A DNA stretch of 6,455 nt from Acidobacteriota bacterium (GTDB taxonomy: Bacteria > Acidobacteriota > Terriglobia > UBA7540): positions 1-6,455 of the forward strand of contig JAJYNF010000313.1 in NCBI GenBank assembly GCA_021786455.1, given 5' to 3'. The translations under genes and the position numbers were made by a program. Shown here piece after piece: positions 5,468 through 6,455 of this stretch. The notes under the pieces were generated by a model. The model ran no database searches, had not been told where the DNA came from, and saw only the letters and a list, made by a program, of their open reading frames with translations. The first letter of the stretch is position 1. Each line of letters starts with the position of its first letter.

Positions 5468-5980
5468 ATGAGCAAGCGGGTCTTTCTTTCACTAGGGTCC
5501 AACGTGGGCGACCGCGCCGCTAACCTGCGCGAGGCGCTGGCGCGGCTGTCGGGGGCGGGCGTGGGGGTGAGGCGGGTTTCCTCCTTCTTTCGGACCGAGC
5601 CGGTGGGCTTTCAGGCGCAAACGTGGTTCATCAACTGCGTTTTGGAGGGAGAAACTGAAAAAATGCCTTTACGGCTCCTCAATACGCTGCAACGGATCGA
5701 ATGGCAGATGGGCCGCCGGGGAGGGCGGCGCTTTGGGCCGCGCGCGATTGACCTTGACATCCTGCTCTATGAAAATGCGGTCGTTCGCCTGGCGAAGCTG
5801 ACGATCCCCCACCCCAGGCTGGCGGAACGAAGGTTCATGCTGATTCCACTCAGGGAGTTGGCGCCCCATCTTCGGCACCCGGCAACCCAGCGGACCGTCA
5901 CGGAAATGCTCTCGGAGACACACGACACTAGCCAAGTTATCCGCTTGAAAGAGGATTCGAATCCAAGCGAAGGGACGTGA
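5468..5980 (+). CDS. folK: 2-amino-4-hydroxy-6-hydroxymethyldihydropteridine diphosphokinase (HPPK)
   Basis: FolK transfers pyrophosphate from ATP to 6-hydroxymethyl-7,8-dihydropterin, the step before dihydropteroate synthase in folate synthesis; it is a soluble cytoplasmic enzyme. The 170-residue product is close to the usual 155-175. Landmarks are LSLGSNVGDRAANL (7-20), SSFFRTEPVGF (38-48), QTWFINCV (51-58), the signature GPRAIDLDILLY (90-101) with the two Mg2+-binding aspartates 95 and 97, and IPHPRLAERRFMLIPLRELAP (113-133) with His115. Numbering of Asp95, Asp97, Arg92 and His115 matches the E. coli enzyme. The ATG at 5468 starts directly at the first beta strand, so the start is trusted despite a weak ribosome binding site. 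The last 35 residues are polar and poorly conserved in the family. The stop codon overlaps the next gene, suggesting translational coupling. Confidence 0.96.
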   Translation: MSKRVFLSLGSNVGDRAANLREALARLSGAGVGVRRVSSFFRTEPVGFQAQTWFINCVLEGETEKMPLRLLNTLQRIEWQMGRRGGRRFGPRAIDLDILLYENAVVRLAKLTIPHPRLAERRFMLIPLRELAPHLRHPATQRTVTEMLSETHDTSQVIRLKEDSNPSEGT

Positions 5981-6455
5981 GCCGCGTGCCTGAATATGAT
6001 GCGCCACGGTTTATTGCCGTGGAGGGCCCGATTCGCGTGGGCAAGACTTCGCTGGCGCGGATTCTGGCCGACCGTTTCCGCGCCGAACTCGTCTTGGATG
6101 TCGAGGACAACCCTTTCCTTGAAAGCTTTTACAGCGACCAACCTGGCGCCGGGTTTCAGGCGCAAGCCTATTTTTTGCTGCGTCGTTACCAGCAACTGAG
6201 CGCCTTGAACTTCTCGTCCACCGCCCGCCGGCGGGTCGTGAGCGATTTCATCTTCGAGAAGGATCGCATTTTTGCCAACTTGAACTTGAATGACGAAGAG
6301 CTGGCGCTTTACGAACAGTACTATGCGCTACTGGCCGAGCAGATTCCGATTCCCGACCTGGTGATATACTTGCAGGCGGGAGCGAAAACGCTGGAGGAGC
6401 GCATCGCAAAGAAAAACGTCCGTTTTGAAGGCCGAATTTCCGAAGACTACCTGGA
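5977..6455 (+). CDS. Deoxynucleoside kinase family protein (3' end missing)
   Basis: This frame stays open to the right edge, giving 159 whole codons. The family phosphorylates deoxynucleosides at the 5' position in nucleotide salvage. Visible features are the P-loop EGPIRVGKTSLA (16-27), VEDNPFLESFY (42-52) with the acidic residue next to the substrate site, the FQAQAYFLLRRYQQL segment (60-74), SDFIFEKDRIFA (89-100) corresponding to the family's conserved acidic-Arg motif, IPDLVIYLQA, and the start of the lid region with Arg/Lys residues (RIAKKNVRFEGRIS). Substrate (dG, dA, dC or dT) cannot be assigned. The chosen GTG at 5977 overlaps the folK stop in a GTGA, typical of coupled genes; an in-frame GTG at 5986 is an alternative and has better spacing from the purine-rich AGGGA at 5971-5975. 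The distance from folK places both in one transcript. Confidence 0.88.
   Translation, partial: MSRVPEYDAPRFIAVEGPIRVGKTSLARILADRFRAELVLDVEDNPFLESFYSDQPGAGFQAQAYFLLRRYQQLSALNFSSTARRRVVSDFIFEKDRIFANLNLNDEELALYEQYYALLAEQIPIPDLVIYLQAGAKTLEERIAKKNVRFEGRISEDYL

Overview
This window looks like a GC-rich bacterial chromosome segment, most probably from the Acidobacteriota. The order ruvC-ruvA-ruvB-folK-deoxynucleoside kinase, the two-BON-domain exported protein and the FecR-like Ala-rich protein all suggest this from remembered family patterns; no search was run. No mobile element, CRISPR array, rRNA or tRNA gene was recognised. Most of the content is conserved housekeeping.

Left part (1-2657). The C-terminal end of a FecR-like, Ala/Asn-repeat protein runs in from the left edge and is closed by a good intrinsic terminator candidate (555-593). 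A Kef/CPA2-type cation/proton antiporter without a regulatory RCK domain follows, with a GTG start behind a clear ribosome binding site. It converges on a minus-strand gene for an exported two-BON-domain protein. Between the two stop codons lies a perfect 12-bp hairpin that may terminate both genes.

Right part (2658-6455). A 279-bp intergenic region carries the start of the BON gene on one side and, on the other, an extended -10 element placed so close to the ruvC ATG that the ruvC mRNA may be leaderless. Then come ruvC, ruvA and ruvB, the complete Holliday-junction processing set: RuvA binds the junction, RuvB drives branch migration, RuvC cuts. After a 153-bp gap come folK (folate pathway) and a deoxynucleoside kinase overlapping it by 4 bp and cut by the right edge. 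All five genes point the same way and may be one operon or two.

Most notable details: ruvA has no ATG, GTG or TTG where homology places its start, but has a CTG there behind a strong Shine-Dalgarno. The RuvA protein is divergent, with a glycine-rich loop where the acidic pin lies and Phe in place of the first Gly of its second helix-hairpin-helix. The antiporter has an Asn-Asp pair where most CPA2 antiporters have Asp-Asp. I see no evidence of a wholly new system.
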